Assembly: GCF_034932065.1 (NCBI RefSeq)
Contig: NZ_JAYGHP010000001.1
Span: 558,001 to 622,000, forward strand
DNA from: Crocosphaera sp. UHCC 0190
GTDB lineage: Bacteria; Cyanobacteriota; Cyanobacteriia; Cyanobacteriales; Microcystaceae
Direction: 5' to 3'
DNA: 64,000 bases
A program made the translations under genes and the position numbers. The notes beneath the pieces are model-generated. The model saw only the letters and a program-made list of their open reading frames with translations, made no database searches and was not told where the DNA came from. This document shows, piece by piece, positions 39,290 through 50,012 of this stretch (the stretch's first letter is position 1; every line of letters begins with the position of its first letter).

Positions 39290-39946
39290 CTAGGCTTTGG
39301 CAGACCCTTTTTTGTTAAGTTGGCGTTTGAAAGCACCACCAAATAAAACGGCAGTACCTGCACCTAACATGGTAAGAGGTTCGGGAACGGCGTAACCACT
39401 ACCAGAATAGGTTAGCATTTCAACGGTGCCACCATTGTTCAGTATTGTGTTAAACCCAGCTAAGGTTCCACGCTTCTGTAAAGTGAAGAACACTTCACCT
39501 TCAGAAAGTTCTCCAGTTGAACTCAGGAAAAAACCGGTTGTTAATACTTCGACGGAAACAAAGCGACCCATTTCGGAGAGTGTGAAGCTGGAACCAGTTG
39601 CTGTAAAAGTATTCATGCCATCTTGGATAGTAGCAGAATCATTACCGAAATCAAGCCAACCAGCAACAACATTATTGCCAGTGAAACTAAGAGGGCCTTT
39701 TACTCCACCTTGAGTGAAGCCACCAAAAGAACCGGTACTAGAATCACCGCTCAGATTAAAAGTGGTTGGAGCATTAAAGGTCAGTTGATCAAGTGACAAA
39801 TTAACACTGCCTGCGCCAGAAAAACTAAAATCACCTTGGATGGCAGCCGCTTCAGCAGAAGCAGTAAAAGTCATGACACCGGCTGCAGCAAAAGGAATTA
39901 CTGCAACTGCGCCTAAAACACCAGGTTTAAAACTAAAAATAGACAT
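39290..39946 (-). CDS. PEP-CTERM sorting domain protein, 218 aa
   Basis: PEP-CTERM proteins are exported and processed by an exosortase; many are linked to extracellular polysaccharide. The N-terminal signal (FSFKPGVLGAVAVIPFAAAGV, cleavage near SAEAAA), a Ser/Gly/Thr-rich middle and the C-terminal VPEPLTMLGAG motif, hydrophobic stretch and basic end (FKRQLNKKGSAKA) are all visible. The ATG at 39946 follows AAGGAGG by 9 bases, so it is preferred to an ATG at 39970 upstream of that site. The exosortase is not in the window. Function unknown. Confidence 0.92.
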   Translation of the reverse strand: MSIFSFKPGVLGAVAVIPFAAAGVMTFTASAEAAAIQGDFSFSGAGSVNLSLDQLTFNAPTTFNLSGDSSTGSFGGFTQGGVKGPLSFTGNNVVAGWLDFGNDSATIQDGMNTFTATGSSFTLSEMGRFVSVEVLTTGFFLSSTGELSEGEVFFTLQKRGTLAGFNTILNNGGTVEMLTYSGSGYAVPEPLTMLGAGTAVLFGGAFKRQLNKKGSAKA

Positions 39947-40205
39947 GAGTGTAACCTCCTTAAAGTGCATACTAAGGATTCTAGAATGGGCAAACAGTTC
40001 ACTCAGAATCGCTCTTCTTATTGTAATAACAAGGTTTCTGATGACTGTTTAACCACAATACTAAAACCACCACTAAACGGTTAAGTTATAACCTTACGTT
40101 GTTATTATGTCTCAATTTGTGAAATCTGGTGTATAAGATAATGTATAACTTCAGATCTTATACATTATTTTTTTTAAACAAAATTTCAGTATTTTAGATA
40201 AGTTC

Positions 40206-40235
40206 AGACAATATTAGACAATATTAGACAACGTT
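40206..40235. repeat. Three tandem copies of a 10-bp unit (AGACAATATT) in a 900-bp gap
   Basis: Two exact AGACAATATT units and a third AGACAACGTT, with a period of 10 bp, about one DNA turn. They lie 260 bp upstream of the PEP-CTERM start, in the 39947-40882 gap upstream of both divergent genes. The rest of the gap is AT-rich with no gene; AAGGAGG at 40871-40877 belongs to the next gene. Confidence 0.75.
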
Positions 40236-40882
40236 AAAGGATCTTTAGATTATTTTGGAGTTATTACTTGAAAACAGGCAGGAGAGAGACTAAAGGGTGT
40301 AGGAGGCCATAGCCGATACACAGTTTAAATACAAAAAAGCCTATATAGGAATCTTCAATGATTTTTACCACTTCTTAACATCTAACCCCTATTATGATGG
40401 TTTGTTTTCACAACTGCAATAAGACTACAATAGTTGAAGCCTCTAGATTGATTGGGGATTAGGTCTAAAAAGCAAGAATATCAGATAATTCCCTTCAAGT
40501 TTGATGTTAGCATTATATTTTTTGGGAAAAACTCCTCCAGACATTTTGTTAAATCAATACTTACCCTGCCCTGTATAATTAACTTTGTTTAGAGACGAAG
40601 AAAAATTACAACTTAATGGATTAAAAGGGGGACAATATATTTAAGTTTAAGAAAATCTAAAATTTCCATATTTTCCCCTTAAACAAATCATTCCTGATTA
40701 TTGAAAACCAAGTAAAATCGAAGGACAAAGTAAGACAATGAAAGCATTCTGTACTTAGCTTAGGCAACAAATAGGTTAATTGCTTGATTTATGAGAGAGT
40801 TATCAAAAGCCAAAAAAACCTCAATTCAATGCTTTAATAAGATCAATAATAAATAATCACCAAAAAGCATTAAGGAGGATTT

Positions 40883-43408
40883 ATGCGTGCAGTGCTAATG
40901 GCTGGGGGGTCTGGAACTCGGTTACGCCCATTAACCTGCGATTTACCTAAGCCAATGGTTCCCATCTTAAATCGGCCCATTGCAGAACATATCGTAAATT
41001 TACTGAAACGACATAATATTACAGAAATTATCGCCACCTTATATTATCTTCCTGATGTCATGCGGGACTACTTCCAGGATGGGCGAGATTTTGGGGTAGA
41101 AATGACCTACGCAGTGGAAGATGAACAACCCCTAGGAACCGCAGGTTGTGTTAAAAATATCGAAGAACTCCTTGATGATACTTTTGTGGTGATCAGTGGG
41201 GATAGTATTACAGACTTTGACTTACAAGGGGCGATCGCCTTCCATAAACAAAAAAAATCTAAAGCAACCCTTGTCCTCACCCGTGTTCCCAACCCGGTAG
41301 AATTTGGGGTCGTTATTACGGATAAAGACCAACGGATCAGCCGTTTTTTGGAAAAACCCTCCACCAGTGAAATTTTCTCCGATACCGTCAACACCGGAAC
41401 CTACATTCTCGAACCCGAAGTTCTGCAATATCTCCCTGAAAACGAAGAAAGCGACTTTTCCAAAGATTTATTTCCCCTACTTTTAGCCAAAGAAGAACCC
41501 ATGTATGGTTATATTGCCGAGGGTTATTGGTGTGATGTAGGCCATTTAGATGCTTACCGGGAAGCGCAATATGACGGACTGGATAGTAAGGTAAAGTTAG
41601 ATTTCCCCTACCAAGAAAAATCCCCTGGCCTGTGGTTAGGACAAAACACCTATATTGATTCTAGTGCTAAAATTGAACCCCCTGTCCTCATTGGAGATAA
41701 TTGTCGCATTGGCCCAGGGGTGATCATTGAAAAAGGAACAGTGATCGGGGATAACGTCACCATTGGAACTGGAGCCGACTTAAAACGTCCCATTATTTGG
41801 AATGGGGCAACTATTGGAGATGAGTGTTATCTGGCTGCCTGTATTATTGCCAGAGGAACGAGGGTAGATCGCCGGGCCCAAGTCCTAGAAGGGGCAGTTA
41901 TCGGACCCTTATCTACTGTTGGGGAAGAAGCCCAAATTAGCCCTAATGTCCGCGTCTGGCCGAGCAAACGCATTGAATCGGGGGCAATCTTGAACATCAA
42001 TTTGATTTGGGGAAATACTGCCCATCGGAATCTGTTTGGTCAACGGGGGGTTACAGGCCTGGCCAATATTGATATTACCCCAGAATTTGCCGTGAAATTA
42101 GGGGCGGCCTATGGTTCAACCTTAAAAGCAGGGTCACAAGTGGTTGTTTCACGGGATCAACGGGGATTTTCTCGCATGATCAGCCGTTCTTTGATTGCAG
42201 GATTGATGTCTGTGGGGGTCAATATCCAAAACCTAGAAGCCACTGCCATTCCTATCTCCCGTACCATGACTCCCAAGTTAGGGGTTTACGGTGGGGTGCA
42301 TCTACGGGCCCATCCTGATCGCCCGGATCACATTCTGATCGAATTTTTTGATGAACAGGGGATTAATATTTCTAAGTCCCAAGAGAAGAAAATCGAGGGG
42401 GCCTATTTTAAGGAAGATTTACGACGGGTGGGAATTCCTGATATCGGTAATATGTCCTATCCGGCCCAAATTATTGAAACCTATCGTCAAACCTTTGAAA
42501 CTCAACTAGATGTTGAGGCGATTCACAATAGCGAGTCAAAAATTGTCATTGACTATGTTTATGGGGTGTCTGGCGCAATTTTACCGCAACTTCTGACTAA
42601 GTTTGGTTGTGATGCCATTGTGCTTAATGCCAGTTTACGACAAACGACCATATCCACGGAAGAACGAGAATCTTTGTTACATCAACTGGGCCAGGTGGTG
42701 GAAGCTGTGAAAGCCAATTTAGGGGTACAAGTTTCAGCCAATGGGGAACAGTTTATTTTGGTAGATGAATCAGGATTACCCATCAGGGGAGAATGGTTAA
42801 CGGCCTTGATGGTTAATACCATTTTTACGGCCTATCCCAGAAGTACGGTAGTGGTTCCCGTGGAAGCATCGAGTGCAGTAGAACAAATTGCCCGTCGTCA
42901 TGATGGTAATGTGATTCGGACAAAAGCTAATCCTACGGCCTTGATGGAAGCGGCCCAAACTAATCCTAATGTTTCCCTAGGGGGAAGTGGGGATATCGGG
43001 TTTATTTTCCCGCAGCTACACCCTGGATTTGATGCGATGTTTAGCATTGCTAAATTGTTAGAAATGCTCACCTCTCAAGGGCGATCGCTGGTACAAATTC
43101 AAGCTGAGTTACCCCGTGTTTGTCATAAATCCTATTCCTTACGCTGTCCCTGGAAGGTTAAAGGGGCTTTAATGCGCTATTTGGTGGAAACTCATAGTCC
43201 CGAACAATTAGAGTTAATTGATGGGGTCAAAATTGTGAATCCCCAAAATGATAACTGGGTCTTGATTTTACCTGATGCGGGAGAACCTCTTGTTCATATT
43301 GTAGCCAACAGTGATGATCGAGAATGGGTTGATCACAGTCTCAAAGCTTATCGTCAAAAAGTACAAAAGTTTATTGAACAAGAACAAGGGGATATGGTTA
43401 GTATGTAA
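40883..43408 (+). CDS. Sugar-nucleotidyltransferase / phosphomannomutase-like fusion (mannose-1-P guanylyltransferase family), 841 aa
   Basis: The N-terminal domain (about 1-235) is a nucleotidyltransferase with the signature AGGSGTRLRPLTCDLPKPM and the FLEKPS motif. A left-handed beta-helix region (about 250-370, GDNCRIGPGVIIEKGTVIGD) follows. The C-terminal half (about 380-840) has a phosphohexomutase fold (FGQRGVTGLANIDITPEFAV, ASSAVEQIARRHDG, GGSGDIGFIFPQLHPGFDAM). The usual phospho-serine loop TASHNP is replaced by LRAHPD (about 474-479), so mutase activity is doubtful. This architecture is known in cyanobacteria as mannose-1-phosphate guanylyltransferase, for GDP-mannose or related sugars in polysaccharides. 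The start is set by AAGGAGG six bases upstream of the ATG. Confidence 0.88.
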   Translation: MRAVLMAGGSGTRLRPLTCDLPKPMVPILNRPIAEHIVNLLKRHNITEIIATLYYLPDVMRDYFQDGRDFGVEMTYAVEDEQPLGTAGCVKNIEELLDDTFVVISGDSITDFDLQGAIAFHKQKKSKATLVLTRVPNPVEFGVVITDKDQRISRFLEKPSTSEIFSDTVNTGTYILEPEVLQYLPENEESDFSKDLFPLLLAKEEPMYGYIAEGYWCDVGHLDAYREAQYDGLDSKVKLDFPYQEKSPGLWLGQNTYIDSSAKIEPPVLIGDNCRIGPGVIIEKGTVIGDNVTIGTGADLKRPIIWNGATIGDECYLAACIIARGTRVDRRAQVLEGAVIGPLSTVGEEAQISPNVRVWPSKRIESGAILNINLIWGNTAHRNLFGQRGVTGLANIDITPEFAVKLGAAYGSTLKAGSQVVVSRDQRGFSRMISRSLIAGLMSVGVNIQNLEATAIPISRTMTPKLGVYGGVHLRAHPDRPDHILIEFFDEQGINISKSQEKKIEGAYFKEDLRRVGIPDIGNMSYPAQIIETYRQTFETQLDVEAIHNSESKIVIDYVYGVSGAILPQLLTKFGCDAIVLNASLRQTTISTEERESLLHQLGQVVEAVKANLGVQVSANGEQFILVDESGLPIRGEWLTALMVNTIFTAYPRSTVVVPVEASSAVEQIARRHDGNVIRTKANPTALMEAAQTNPNVSLGGSGDIGFIFPQLHPGFDAMFSIAKLLEMLTSQGRSLVQIQAELPRVCHKSYSLRCPWKVKGALMRYLVETHSPEQLELIDGVKIVNPQNDNWVLILPDAGEPLVHIVANSDDREWVDHSLKAYRQKVQKFIEQEQGDMVSM

Positions 43409-43477
43409 AAATGGGTGTTGAGGGTGAGGAAAGGTCTGTTAAAAGTTCATTTTTGAGAAAAATTGGGAGTTTAGTTG

Positions 43478-43954
43478 ATGAATAGTTTTGTGTTAATGGC
43501 TAAGGTAATTCGTAGTCCTGAATTACGTTATACCCAAGATAGTCAAAAGGAAGTAGCTCAAATGTTGGTGGAATTTGAGGGAAGACGGACGGAAGATCCT
43601 TCTGCTACCCTGAAAGTCGTGGGATGGGGAAATTTAGCTACACAAATGAAAGAGACTTGTCATGAAGGCGATCGCGTTATTATTGAAGGCCGTTTATCTA
43701 TGAATACCTTTGAACGCAAGGAAGGATTTAAAGAAAAACGGGCCGAATTAGTCGTTTCCCATATCTATCCCCTGGATAGTCATTCAGTCACTGCTCCTGT
43801 TGATAATGTGATACCGTTTGATACCTCAAAATCTTCCGCCAAGACTGATAGTCTTTATACCAGCGACTTTGAGGAAGAAGAAGGCCTAGAAAGCAGTTCA
43901 ACAGTGATCGATTCTGATTCTAGCAATGGTGGTTCAGATCCGATTCCTTTTTAA
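43478..43954 (+). CDS. ssb: Single-stranded DNA-binding protein family, 158 aa
   Basis: An OB fold (about 1-105) shows the SSB pattern: MNSFVLMAKVIRSPELRYT, MLVEFEGRR, LKVVGWGNLATQM and GDRVIIEGRLSMNTFERKEG. An acidic Ser/Asp-rich tail follows and ends DPIPF, close to the DDIPF tip of bacterial SSB that recruits partner proteins. GGGAG at 43465-43469 serves the ATG at 43478 rather than an in-frame TTG one codon earlier. It could be the main SSB or a paralogue; the OB sequence is diverged from E. coli SSB. Confidence 0.85.
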   Translation: MNSFVLMAKVIRSPELRYTQDSQKEVAQMLVEFEGRRTEDPSATLKVVGWGNLATQMKETCHEGDRVIIEGRLSMNTFERKEGFKEKRAELVVSHIYPLDSHSVTAPVDNVIPFDTSKSSAKTDSLYTSDFEEEEGLESSSTVIDSDSSNGGSDPIPF

Positions 43955-43986
43955 TATCGGTTTTAAGTACCTAAACAAAATTAATT

Positions 43987-44008
43987 GTAGGGTGGCCATT
44001 GCCCACTC
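43987..44008. repeat. Repeat family R1 copy downstream of ssb
   Basis: GTAGGGTGGCCATTGCCCACTC, an imperfect R1 palindrome, 32 bp beyond the ssb stop. Confidence 0.6.
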
Positions 44009-44061
44009 CTATTAATAGATGTTTATTGAGATGTAATCAATTAAACAAATCCAACAAACAA

Positions 44062-44095
44062 AAATCCCCTACCCGAAGATAGGGGATTTATTTAT
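44062..44095 (-). terminator. Terminator of psaAB
   Basis: Perfect 10-bp stem AAATCCCCTA / TAGGGGATTT around an 8-nt loop, 36 bp beyond the psaB stop in the minus direction, where it is followed by TTGTTTG. It lies between convergent ssb and psaB. Confidence 0.75.
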
Positions 44096-44124
44096 TTTAT
44101 TGACTTAACATGAGGGGTTTAGAG

Positions 44125-46338
44125 TTAACCAAACTTACCCGCAGTTGAAGCAATAAGGAACGCCGCATAAGTCAGGATATAACCCACCGTAAAGTGAGCT
44201 AAACCAACCACACGAGCTTGTACGATAGAAAGAGCCACAGGCTTATCTTTCCAACGAACTAAGTTCGCTAAAGGTGTGCGTTCGTGGGCCCAGACAATAG
44301 TTTCGATCAACTCTTGCCAATAACCACGCCAAGAGATGAGGAACATGAACCCAGTTGCCCAAACCAAGTGTCCAAAGAGGAACATCCAGGCCCAGACAGA
44401 TAAGTTATTAACACCGTAGGGGTTATAACCGTTGATCAACTGAGCAGAGTTTGCCCAGAGATAATCCCGGAACCAACCCATTAAGTAGGTCGAGTTTTCG
44501 TTGAACTGAGCAACGTTACCAGACCATACCCCTAGATGCTTCCAGTGCCAGTAGAACGTCAACCATCCTAATGTGTTGAGCATCCAGAACATGGCAAGGT
44601 AGAAAGAATCCCAAGCGGAAATATCACAAGTACCACCGCGGCCAGGGCCATCACAAGGGAAGGCATAACCGAAGTCTTTCTTATCGGGCATCAATTTAGA
44701 TCCCCGTGCATCTAAAGCACCCTTAACCAAGATTAAGGTAGTGGTATGTAACCCAAGGGCGATCGCATGGTGAACTAAGAAGTCACCAGGCCCAATGGTT
44801 AAGAACAGGGAGTTAGTACCGCTGTTGATGGCATCTAACCAGCCAGGTAACCAAACATTGGCATAGTTAGGATAGGCAGTGGTAGCGATACTATCAGGAT
44901 TAGACAAAAGTACGTCAAATCCATATAACGCTTTACCATGAGCCGCTTGAATCCATTGAGCAAACACAGGCTCAATAAGGATTTGCTTTTCAGGTGTGCC
45001 GAAAGCTACAACTACGTCATTGTGGACATATAACCCTAGGGTGTGGAAACCGAGGAACAAGGACACCCAACTTAAGTGGGAGATAATTGCCTCTTTATGT
45101 TCCAACATCCGGGCTAACACATTATTTTTGTTAGCTTCGGGGTCATAATCACGAACGAAGAAGATCGCGCCGTGAGCAAAAGCACCCACCATTAAGAATC
45201 CAGCAATGTACTGGTGATGGGTATAGAGAGCCGCTTGAGTGGTGTAATCCTTCGCAATAAAGGCGTAGGAAGGCAAAGAATACATATGTTGTGCCACCAA
45301 GGAAGTCACAACCCCTAAACAAGCCAACGCTAAACCGAGTTGGAAGTGGAGAGAGTTGTTAACGGTGTCATACATATTCTTATGACCGTCACCTAATTTG
45401 CCACTGGGAGGTCTGTGAGCATTCAAGATTTCCTTGATGCTGTGACCAATGCCCCAGTTGGTGCGGTACATATGGCCCGCAATGATGAAGATTACCGCGA
45501 TCGCCAAATGGTGATGGGCAATATCCGTCAGCCACAAGGACTCGGTTTGAGGATGGAAGCCACCTAAGAAGGTTAAGATAGCGGTTCCAGCCCCTTCGGA
45601 TGTGCTAAAGACATGGCCAGCCGTATCAGGATTTTGAGCATAAACTCCCCAATTTCCGGTAAAGAAGGGTAATAACCCAGCGGGATGAGGGGGAGTAGAC
45701 AGGAAGTTATCCCAACCGACGTGCTGTCCGCGAGATTCGGGGATGGCAACGTGAACCAAGTGACCCGTCCAAGCTAAGGAGCTAACCCCAAACAAACCAG
45801 CTAAGTGGTGGTTGAGGCGAGATTCAGCATTTTTGAACCAAGCTAAATTAGGACGGAACTTAGGTTGTAAGTGTAACCAACCAGCGAACAGGAACAAAGA
45901 AGACAGAATCAAGAGGAAAATAGACCCTTGATACAGTTCTCCATTGGTTCTCATGCCGATGGTATAGAACCAGTGGTACACCCCAGAATAGGAGATGTTA
46001 ACTGGATAGGAAGCACCTGCTTGGGTAAAGGCATCAATCGCGCCTTGACCGAATTGAGGGTCCCAGATCGCATGGGCGATGGGACGGATGTTGAGGGGAT
46101 CTTTAATCCACTGCTCGAAGTTACCTTGCCAGGCTACGTGGAAGAGGGTGCCGGAGGTCCACAGAAAGATGATGGCGATGTGACCGAAATGAGAAGCAAA
46201 AATCTTTTGATAAAGATTCTCCTCAGTCATTCCATCATGGGTTTCAAAATCGTGGGCCGTGGCTATCCCATACCAGATCCGACGGGTAGTGGGATCTTGA
46301 GCGAGATCCTGGCTAAATTTGGGAAATTTAGTTGCCAT
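44125..46338 (-). CDS. psaB: Photosystem I P700 apoprotein A2 (PsaB), 737 aa
   Basis: PsaB is half of the PSI reaction-centre heterodimer in the thylakoid membrane and binds P700, antenna chlorophylls and half of the FX cluster. FX ligands Cys562 and Cys571 lie in [12 protein letters not shown]. The typical [20 protein letters not shown] start, the His-rich transmembrane helices ([20 protein letters not shown]) and the end [16 protein letters not shown] are all present, with no interruption. It follows psaA by 180 bp and has GAGAGGAG upstream; the pair is one operon. Confidence 0.99.
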   Translation of the reverse strand: MATKFPKFSQDLAQDPTTRRIWYGIATAHDFETHDGMTEENLYQKIFASHFGHIAIIFLWTSGTLFHVAWQGNFEQWIKDPLNIRPIAHAIWDPQFGQGAIDAFTQAGASYPVNISYSGVYHWFYTIGMRTNGELYQGSIFLLILSSLFLFAGWLHLQPKFRPNLAWFKNAESRLNHHLAGLFGVSSLAWTGHLVHVAIPESRGQHVGWDNFLSTPPHPAGLLPFFTGNWGVYAQNPDTAGHVFSTSEGAGTAILTFLGGFHPQTESLWLTDIAHHHLAIAVIFIIAGHMYRTNWGIGHSIKEILNAHRPPSGKLGDGHKNMYDTVNNSLHFQLGLALACLGVVTSLVAQHMYSLPSYAFIAKDYTTQAALYTHHQYIAGFLMVGAFAHGAIFFVRDYDPEANKNNVLARMLEHKEAIISHLSWVSLFLGFHTLGLYVHNDVVVAFGTPEKQILIEPVFAQWIQAAHGKALYGFDVLLSNPDSIATTAYPNYANVWLPGWLDAINSGTNSLFLTIGPGDFLVHHAIALGLHTTTLILVKGALDARGSKLMPDKKDFGYAFPCDGPGRGGTCDISAWDSFYLAMFWMLNTLGWLTFYWHWKHLGVWSGNVAQFNENSTYLMGWFRDYLWANSAQLINGYNPYGVNNLSVWAWMFLFGHLVWATGFMFLISWRGYWQELIETIVWAHERTPLANLVRWKDKPVALSIVQARVVGLAHFTVGYILTYAAFLIASTAGKFG

Positions 46339-46518
46339 AGCTTTTTAGGAAATTCTCCTCTCTAAAACAATGAGGCTCATGCAGAATTGCTGCTCATTTC
46401 CTGATGTCATGATTCCTTGTAGCCAACAGACTACAGGAGGGGAAAAACGGCTAGGATGCCGTCTTTATTTTAAAGGTAGAGGATAAAGGACAAAGAAAAT
46501 TTGTCCTTTTCCCCTAGA

Positions 46519-48765
46519 TTAGCCAATCGATAGGCTTCGTGCCAGGAAGAAGGCCCAAGTGGTAACAATTCCTCCTAACAGGTAGTGAGCGACACCCACA
46601 GCCCGACCCTGAATAATACTCAGTGCGCGAGGTTGAATAGCAGGTGCAACATTCAACTTGTTATGAGCCCAAACAATGGACTCGATCAGTTCTTGCCAGT
46701 AGCCGCGACCGCTGAACAGGAACATCAAACTGAAGGCGAAGATGAAGTGACCGGCTAAGAACATGATGCCATAAGCCGATAAAGCTGAGCCATAGGAGTT
46801 AATCACATTGGCTGCTTGCGCCCAGAGGAAGTCCCGTAACCAACCGTTAATGGTAATGGCACTTTGAGCAAAGTTACCCCCGGTTACGTGACTAACGGTA
46901 CCATCAGGGTCAACGGTTCCCCAAACATCAGACTGCATCTTCCAACTGAAGTGGAAAATCACAATGGATAGGGAATTGTACATCCAGAACAAGCCTAGGA
47001 AGACATGATCCCAACCAGAAACTTGACAGGTACCACCCCGTCCAGGGCCATCACAGGGGAAGCGGAAGCCTAGTTCACTCTTGTCAGGAACGAGACGAGA
47101 GTTACGGGCGTAAAGTACCCCTTTCAGGAGAATTAGGACGGTTACGTGGATGGTGAAAGCATGGATATGGTGAACCATGAAATCAGCCGTACCCAGGCTA
47201 ATAGGCATCATAGCTACTTTGCCAGCTACCGCAATGGTTTCGCCACCAAAGGCATAACTAGCGGTTGCTAGAGCATGGGGCGCAGTGCCACCAGGAGCCA
47301 GGGTGTGAATATTCTGTACCCACTGAGCAAAGATAGGCTGCAATTGAATCCCCGTGTCCGAGAACATATCTTGGGGACGACCGAAGGCTCGCATCGTGTC
47401 ATTGTGGACGTACAGTCCGAAGCTATGGAAGCCAAGGAAAATACAAACCCAGTTGAGATGGGAAATAATAGCATCTCGATGACGAAGCATCCGATCCAGC
47501 AGGTTGTTGACGTTCTTGGCGGGATCGTAATCCCGAACCATAAAGATTGCCCCGTGCGCTCCCGCACCGACGATCAAGAAGCCACCAATCCAAACATGGT
47601 GAGTAAACAGGGATAACTGGGTTCCGTAGTCGATTGCCTGGTAAGGATAGGGAGGCATAGCATACATATGGTGCGCCACAATGATGCTTAATGATCCCAT
47701 CAGTGCCAAGTTAATCGCTAACTGAGCGTGCCAAGAGGTGGTCAGGATTTCATATAATCCTTTGTGACCTTCTCCGGTGAAGGGCCCCTTATGAGCTTCG
47801 AGAATTTCCTTCATGCTATGGCCAATGCCCCAGTTGGTGCGGTACATATGACCAGCAATGATGAACAAGACTGCGATCGCCAAGTGGTGATGAGCTTGGT
47901 CGGATAGCCACAGACCGCCTGTAACGGGGTTTAAGCCACCCTTAAAGGTCAGGAAGTCAGAATAAGCTGCCCAATTTAGGGTAAAGAAGGGGGTCAGCCC
48001 TTGAGCAAAACTGGGGTACAGTTCCGCCATTTTGCTGGGTTCCAGAATAAACTCATGAGGCAAGGGGATGTCTTTGGGAGCTACCCCTGCATCTAAGAGT
48101 TTATTAATGGGCATAGAAACGTGAATCTGATGACCTGCCCATCCCAATGAGCCACAGCCCAGAAGAACGGATAAATGGTGGTTCATCATGGATTCTACGT
48201 TTTGGAACCATTCCAGCTTGGGAGCTTTTTTGTGGTAATGGAACCATCCAGCAAACAGCATCAGGCCAGCCATGACTAACCCACCAATGGCAGTGCAGTA
48301 TAGCTGGTAGCTATTGGTGAAACCTGACGCTCTCCACAGATAAAACAGACCAGAGGTGATCTGGATTCCGTGGAAGCCACCTCCCATATCCCCGTTCAAA
48401 ATGCCTTGACCCACAATGGGCCAAACCACTTGCGCGCTGGGTTTGATGGCGGTGGGATTCGCTAACCAAGACTCGTAATTAGAAAACTTTGCGCCATGAT
48501 AATACATGCCGCTCAGCCAGACAAAGATAACGGCTAAATGACCGAAGTGCGCGCTGAAAATCTTCCGCGAGACATCTTCTAAGTCGCTGGTTTGACTATC
48601 AAAATCGTGTGCATCGGCGTGGAGGTTCCAAATCCAGGTTGTGGTTTTTGGGCCTCTGGCCAAGGTTCGGTCGAAGTGTCCGGGTTGTCCCCACTTCTCA
48701 AAGGAAGTTGGGACGGGATCGCTATCTACCATGACCTTAGCTTTCGCCTCAGGACCTTTTGTCAT
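46519..48765 (-). CDS. psaA: Photosystem I P700 apoprotein A1 (PsaA), 748 aa
   Basis: PsaA pairs with PsaB to form the PSI core. FX ligands Cys571 and Cys580 lie in [12 protein letters not shown]. The N-terminal [20 protein letters not shown], the helix-rich body (for example [20 protein letters not shown]) and the C-terminal end [16 protein letters not shown] are as expected for a full-length protein. It is first in the psaA-psaB operon. The upstream gap (48766-49188) should carry the light-regulated promoter. Confidence 0.99.
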   Translation of the reverse strand: MTKGPEAKAKVMVDSDPVPTSFEKWGQPGHFDRTLARGPKTTTWIWNLHADAHDFDSQTSDLEDVSRKIFSAHFGHLAVIFVWLSGMYYHGAKFSNYESWLANPTAIKPSAQVVWPIVGQGILNGDMGGGFHGIQITSGLFYLWRASGFTNSYQLYCTAIGGLVMAGLMLFAGWFHYHKKAPKLEWFQNVESMMNHHLSVLLGCGSLGWAGHQIHVSMPINKLLDAGVAPKDIPLPHEFILEPSKMAELYPSFAQGLTPFFTLNWAAYSDFLTFKGGLNPVTGGLWLSDQAHHHLAIAVLFIIAGHMYRTNWGIGHSMKEILEAHKGPFTGEGHKGLYEILTTSWHAQLAINLALMGSLSIIVAHHMYAMPPYPYQAIDYGTQLSLFTHHVWIGGFLIVGAGAHGAIFMVRDYDPAKNVNNLLDRMLRHRDAIISHLNWVCIFLGFHSFGLYVHNDTMRAFGRPQDMFSDTGIQLQPIFAQWVQNIHTLAPGGTAPHALATASYAFGGETIAVAGKVAMMPISLGTADFMVHHIHAFTIHVTVLILLKGVLYARNSRLVPDKSELGFRFPCDGPGRGGTCQVSGWDHVFLGLFWMYNSLSIVIFHFSWKMQSDVWGTVDPDGTVSHVTGGNFAQSAITINGWLRDFLWAQAANVINSYGSALSAYGIMFLAGHFIFAFSLMFLFSGRGYWQELIESIVWAHNKLNVAPAIQPRALSIIQGRAVGVAHYLLGGIVTTWAFFLARSLSIG

Positions 48766-49188
48766 GAGGGTTCTCCTCTCTGGACAATAAACTTTAGGGT
48801 TTTCCTATTGAGGACAGTGTAATAGAAGATGGGCAAAAATAGGAGCTTTTGCTTCTCTTTTGATTGCGCTTGATATGCCCGTTTTTATTAAGTTCCAGGC
48901 CAAAGCATCAATAGTAGATGATAAGTCTTTGGCTTCTTTTCTGTTAGGGACGCTTAACAATAATTAAAATTAGGCTAATTCTTGACCGCATCTGGGTTAT
49001 ACTGGAACCAAATCTGGACAGAAAGTCAAGTAAATTTTTACTTTATTTACAAAAAGTAATATTAAAAAATATCGATTCGATCCATTGTTATTTCTCTATC
49101 TCTGATTAGGGATAAATCTAGTATCTCTCCCAATCGTTGATATCAAAGTAACGACACTCGATTGATATTGGTGTTGGTTAATTAAGTT
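48766..49188. other. psaA upstream region
   Basis: This 423-bp stretch should carry the psaA promoter and 5' leader on the minus strand. One TTACA-type half site is visible near 48817-48822 (TGTAAT on plus), which could be half of an HLR1/RpaB element, but no second half at the right spacing is convincing. No gene is seen. Confidence 0.35.
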
Positions 49189-49358
49189 TTATTGATATGT
49201 GGCGATTGGAGTATCTTCTAATATTTCTGTGCCTAATACTTCAATGTAGCAAGCGATCGCAGATTTTACGTCGGATAAGGCTTGATTTTGTTGCCGATAA
49301 GCTGCGATCATTTCATGACGCTAATTTTAGTGTAGGCAATAGTAAAGGTTGTCAGCAT
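49189..49358 (-). pseudogene. HicB-family antitoxin relic
   Basis: On the minus strand an ATG at 49358 opens MLTTFTIAYTKIS, the N-terminus of a common cyanobacterial HicB-like antitoxin, but stops after 16 codons. In another frame 49320 to 49189 reads HEMIAAYRQQNQALSDV and SAIACYIEVLGTEI, which matches HicB C-terminal helices, ending TAA. The middle of the gene is missing and the frames are shifted, so it is a deletion relic. No HicA toxin gene is adjacent. Confidence 0.6.
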
Positions 49359-49440
49359 AATAATCTTCAATTTAATCAATGTCTTTATTTTACCCTCTTC
49401 AATATCGCTTATTCATCAGATACAAAACAAAGTTATGATC

Positions 49441-49510
49441 CTTGGGTTTCGTCCCTCAACCCAACCTACAAGATCGGCGTTGCCGAAGGCACTGCGAAGC
49501 AGACCGCACT
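49441..49510. repeat. Repeat family R2 tail copy with variant stem
   Basis: GGGTTTCGTCCCTCAACCC forms the stem here in place of the GGTGCGTTA stem, and the tail CCTACAAGATCGGCGTTGCCG plus GAAGGCACTGCGAAGC and AGACCGCACT is identical to the copy at 50411-50454. It runs into the last codons of the PIN-domain gene. Confidence 0.7.
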
Positions 49511-50012
49511 ATTGCCATAAGTAAACTCGAAGATGATTAAAATTAATAGAATCAATCCCTAACTTTTGTAGATAATTAAACAATTTAAAATCATCGGTTA
49601 AAACTAAATATTGATTCTTAGATAGTTCTATAATTCCACAGTCGGTTAATCCAAATTTGATAAATCCATTATCATTATTCTTAATAATATCTTGACTAGA
49701 TAAAGAAAATTCTTCTATTTCAGAAATGAGTTGAGCAAATATAGCAAAGCATTTTGATCGTTCTGGTTCACCTATTTGATTCGTTAAACTATTAACTTCA
49801 GTTAAAATATTAGGGGTTGTGATTATTTTAGGAAATAGATTAACAAGTTTGATTAATAAATCATAGTCTTCAGGTACAAATTGTTCCGTTCGCTTAAATT
49901 GAGAAATTCGCTTACGATTAGAAGACCCTACAATTAAAAGTAATAAAATATTAGTATCAATTAGGATTCCTTTATTTCGATATCTATTCAAAAGCTTCTG
50001 AATATCATCCAT
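49509..50012 (-). CDS. PIN-domain protein, probable toxin of a two-gene module, 167 aa
   Basis: PIN domains are Mg-dependent RNases. The acidic set is present: Asp in GILIDTNILLLL (about 19), Glu in TPNILTEVNSL, Asp in GLTDCGIIEL and Asp in YLVLTDDFKLFNYL. At 167 aa it is longer than VapC (about 130 aa), with an extra segment near NRKRISQFKRTEQFVPEDYD, so it belongs to a different PIN subgroup. Its ATG overlaps the stop of the upstream 103-aa gene (TAATG), indicating coupled translation. The 3' end is bordered by an R2 repeat. Confidence 0.8.
   Translation of the reverse strand: MDDIQKLLNRYRNKGILIDTNILLLLIVGSSNRKRISQFKRTEQFVPEDYDLLIKLVNLFPKIITTPNILTEVNSLTNQIGEPERSKCFAIFAQLISEIEEFSLSSQDIIKNNDNGFIKFGLTDCGIIELSKNQYLVLTDDFKLFNYLQKLGIDSINFNHLRVYLWQ

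Noticed and set aside
45928..47616. Several + strand frames of 100-145 codons inside psaA and psaB
   Set aside because: They are shadows of highly conserved photosystem genes on the other strand.
49197..49520. A + strand frame of 107 codons upstream of the PIN gene 3' end
   Set aside because: The minus strand of the same DNA reads as a HicB relic and the frame runs through an R2 repeat; it has no Shine-Dalgarno site.
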